Assembly (NCBI RefSeq): GCF_003672135.1
Contig: NC_039515.1
Span: 8,866,001 to 8,930,000 of the forward strand
Source: Ooceraea biroi
Taxonomy: Eukaryota; Arthropoda; Insecta; Hymenoptera; Formicidae
Direction: 5' to 3'
DNA: 64,000 bases
The notes beneath the pieces were generated by a model that was given only the letters and a program-made list of their open reading frames with translations, was not told the origin of the DNA and searched no databases. The translations under genes and the position numbers were made by a program. Shown piece after piece: positions 63,401 through 64,000 of this stretch. Every line of letters starts with the position of its first letter. Position 1 is the first letter of the stretch.

Positions 63401-64000
63401 TGTGCAGCTTTCCTCGTACTCCTAAAAACAACAAAGCAAAGTATTAAAATCAAATCAATCGCAGGTGTTACGTGGGACCGTCGGAGGATCAATGGCGCCC
63501 TTGCAGCGAGAAGTACTATCCTTACAAGCCAAGTCCGAGACCGATACGACCAATCGACAGTGACCGTCACGATCGTCCATACGATCCTGGATACTACCAT
63601 GGTAGGCACTGGCCGATCACGTATCTCCACCCGCAACCGCCACCGAATTGCACCGATTCGCTCGCGTCTGCTGACAATAGTGGAAATCGTCGCGGCACGA
63701 CGACCACGACGACGACCACGACCAGGACCCTCATCACGACAGAATTGCCAAGCAGCACGACGGTCAAGAGTGACGAAAACAGCACCGTGGCGACTACGAA
63801 TCGCACGCGCCGTCTGCAACGACTGCGAGTGCGCGACGATCGTCATGAGGTGATCTTCCCGCGGAAGATCGAATCGTCGCGGATCGTCGTGCCAAGAGCC
63901 GCCAAGATCGAGCGGGTCTCGAAACTGACGACGAGTGTCGCCGAGCTAACAGTCGCTCCGCTCGCGACGACGAGTAGCGATGTCGCGAATAATAGTGAGC
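57669..64000 (+). CDS. Multi-PAN/apple-domain secreted protein (gene B), partial at the window end
   Basis: Twelve exons are predicted: 57669-57774, 57843-57975, 58771-59004, 59322-59803, 59920-60340, 60587-60759, 61147-61285, 61419-61645, 61754-61901, 62148-62617, 62933-63122 and 63465 onward. Every junction keeps the frame, giving about 1086 residues so far. A signal peptide (MSTRRRWLWTFSLVVMARFA) is followed by PAN/apple modules at about residues 37-121, 414-504, 518-609 and 640-732. Proline/tyrosine/glycine-rich linkers lie between, including a 14-residue tandem repeat (171-240). A Cys/Trp-rich module follows (about 845-925), then a threonine-rich tail still open at the edge. All introns are GT-AG except intron 5, which starts GC. 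PAN modules are known to bind proteins or carbohydrates, so a secreted matrix, cuticle or adhesion protein is inferred. I recognise no named orthologue. The C-terminal end, and any membrane anchor, lies outside the window. Confidence 0.85.
57843..59004 (+). other. PAN module 1 of gene B (two exons)
   Basis: Exons 57843-57975 and 58771-59004 encode the module. It starts PCYRRLLSG, has the CHRAC and VCEGFNYR motifs just before a phase-2 intron, and continues RIGHGTRGMCEMTS to about cysteine 121. The second exon then runs into a Pro/Ser/Tyr-rich linker. The intron between the two halves is 795 bases and I recognise nothing in it. Confidence 0.85.
59359..59568 (+). repeat. In-frame 42-bp tandem repeat (14-residue unit, five copies)
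   Basis: Five consecutive 42-base units begin at 59359, 59401, 59443, 59485 and 59527, all inside exon 4 of gene B. The consensus product is PRPLDYDRRPSNEI. The first copy differs slightly (Q/K/V variants), the middle three are nearly identical, and the last diverges after PRPLDY. A half copy (RRPVNEV) precedes the array. The near identity of the middle units suggests recent expansion, so copy number may vary between individuals. This is a coding minisatellite, not a CRISPR array, because there are no unique spacers. Confidence 0.95.
60341..60586 (+). other. Intron 5 of gene B, apparent GC-AG class
   Basis: The exon ends TTACAG and the intron starts GCATGT; the acceptor is TTTAACAG. Using GC keeps the frame and the conserved phase-2 split after FSYR. 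The nearest GT downstream (GTTTCA at 60344) would put a stop codon at once into the next exon. GC donors are a known minority class. A (CT)n microsatellite lies inside at 60454-60486. Confidence 0.75.
60454..60486 (+). repeat. (CT)n microsatellite in intron 5 of gene B
   Basis: About 33 bases of uninterrupted TC/CT dinucleotides, about 100 bases before the acceptor of exon 6. It is too far upstream to be the polypyrimidine tract itself. Confidence 0.95.
61147..61645 (+). other. PAN module 3 of gene B
   Basis: Exon 61147-61285 gives ECFWRVRSGFGM, CQAEC and CRSFTFK. Exon 61419-61645 gives the second half with NCYLSDWPS, a GAELYERGS stretch and GRGCELYVV. The intron between them is 133 bases, in phase 2. 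The lead-in intron 6 (60760-61146) carries a long pyrimidine run and nothing else I recognise. Confidence 0.85.
61754..62617 (+). other. PAN module 4 and Pro/Gly-rich linker of gene B
   Basis: Exon 61754-61901 encodes LCYSGYNKPCK, CRQKC and PCMSYSYK. Exon 62148-62617 completes the module (NCLLSDVPVRDLRPG to PHCVVTGYS), then a long linker rich in Pro, Gly and Tyr. Module 4 carries one extra early cysteine (KPCKLTP) compared with its sisters. Confidence 0.85.
62698..62855. mobile_element. MITE-like inverted-repeat element in intron 10 of gene B
   Basis: Two 55-base arms, 62698-62752 and 62801-62855, are reverse complements with a single mismatch. They begin CCCAGCAAACA and end TGTTTGCTGGG, and enclose a 48-base AT-rich centre. 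There is no coding capacity. The CCC...GGG ends recall piggyBac-type termini, but the flanks (ATT on the left, TTA on the right) are not a clean TTAA target duplication, so the family is left open. The near-identical arms imply a recent insertion or selection for the hairpin. Confidence 0.85.
62933..63620 (+). other. Cys/Trp-rich C-terminal module of gene B
   Basis: Exon 62933-63122 and the start of the exon at 63465 encode a compact module. Visible motifs are FRYYTVNGHPCKRGTKC, GFWACETEGG, WDYCCAP, HHCGFSQGY, PWCYVG and DQWRPCSEKYY. It holds eight or more cysteines and several tryptophans over about 80 residues, unlike the PAN modules. The WCYVG core loosely recalls kringle or fibronectin-II folds, but I cannot place it in a named family. 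The exon join is in phase 2 within PW-C. Confidence 0.75.
63640..64000 (+). other. Threonine-rich tail of gene B, open at the window edge
   Basis: After YYHGRHWPITYLHPQPPPNC the frame enters a mucin-like run of eight threonines (GTTTTTTTTRT), then a Ser/Thr/Arg/Val-rich stretch with no stop before base 64000. A basic RTRRLQRLRVR segment could be a furin-type cleavage region, but that is a guess. O-glycosylation is plausible for the Thr run. Confidence 0.7.

Noticed and set aside
1..64000. tRNA and rRNA genes
   Set aside because: I looked for the internal promoter motif GGTTCGANTCC on both strands and saw only partial matches without a cloverleaf. A dedicated scan could still find one.

Overview
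The window looks like nuclear DNA of an insect, most probably a hymenopteran such as an ant. The genes have short spliced introns with GTAAGT-type donors. One gene encodes a Rab GTPase. Another locus encodes arthropod-style secreted PAN/apple proteins. The non-coding DNA is unusually rich in CpG and full of CT/GA microsatellites, a look I associate with hymenopteran genomes. The species is an inference; nothing here fixes it.

Layout. (1) 1 to about 39.4 kb: a large CpG-rich, microsatellite-rich stretch in which I find no convincing protein-coding gene. Its many short open frames look like by-products of GC-rich sequence. (2) About 40.1-41.6 kb: remains of a Ty3/gypsy-type LTR retrotransposon. 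The integrase is broken into two pieces facing opposite ways. Next to it are a probable LTR (40114-40431) and a tRNA-Pro-type primer binding site on the minus strand. (3) 41.6-46.8 kb: gene-free; the composition drifts from CpG-rich to AT-rich around 44.3 kb. (4) 46788-49227: a complete three-exon Rab-family small GTPase gene on the plus strand. (5) 49.2-53.3 kb: non-coding. (6) 53320 to the end of the window: a plus-strand PAN/apple-domain locus that fills the last 10.7 kb and runs off the edge.

The PAN locus is the most interesting part. A first unit (53320-55284) has a signal-peptide exon, a two-exon PAN module and a linker exon, then an in-frame stop followed by two overlapping AATAAA signals. 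A second unit begins at 57669 with its own signal-peptide exon. It continues with four PAN modules, an in-frame 14-residue tandem repeat, a cysteine/tryptophan-rich module and a threonine-rich tail that is open at base 64000. All five PAN modules are cut by a phase-2 intron at the same place, so the locus seems to have grown by duplication of exon pairs. The first unit's last exon also carries a GTAAGT donor in the right phase to join the second unit's first PAN exon. The locus could therefore be two tandem genes, or one gene with an internal alternative first exon and an intronic poly(A) site. Intron 5 of the second unit appears to be of the rare GC-AG class. Intron 10 holds a near-perfect 158-bp inverted-repeat element (MITE-like).

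The Rab gene and the PAN locus have no obvious functional link: one product acts in intracellular membrane traffic, the other is predicted to be secreted. All exon joins were found by eye from reading frame, splice dinucleotides and phase, and none has been tested against transcripts.
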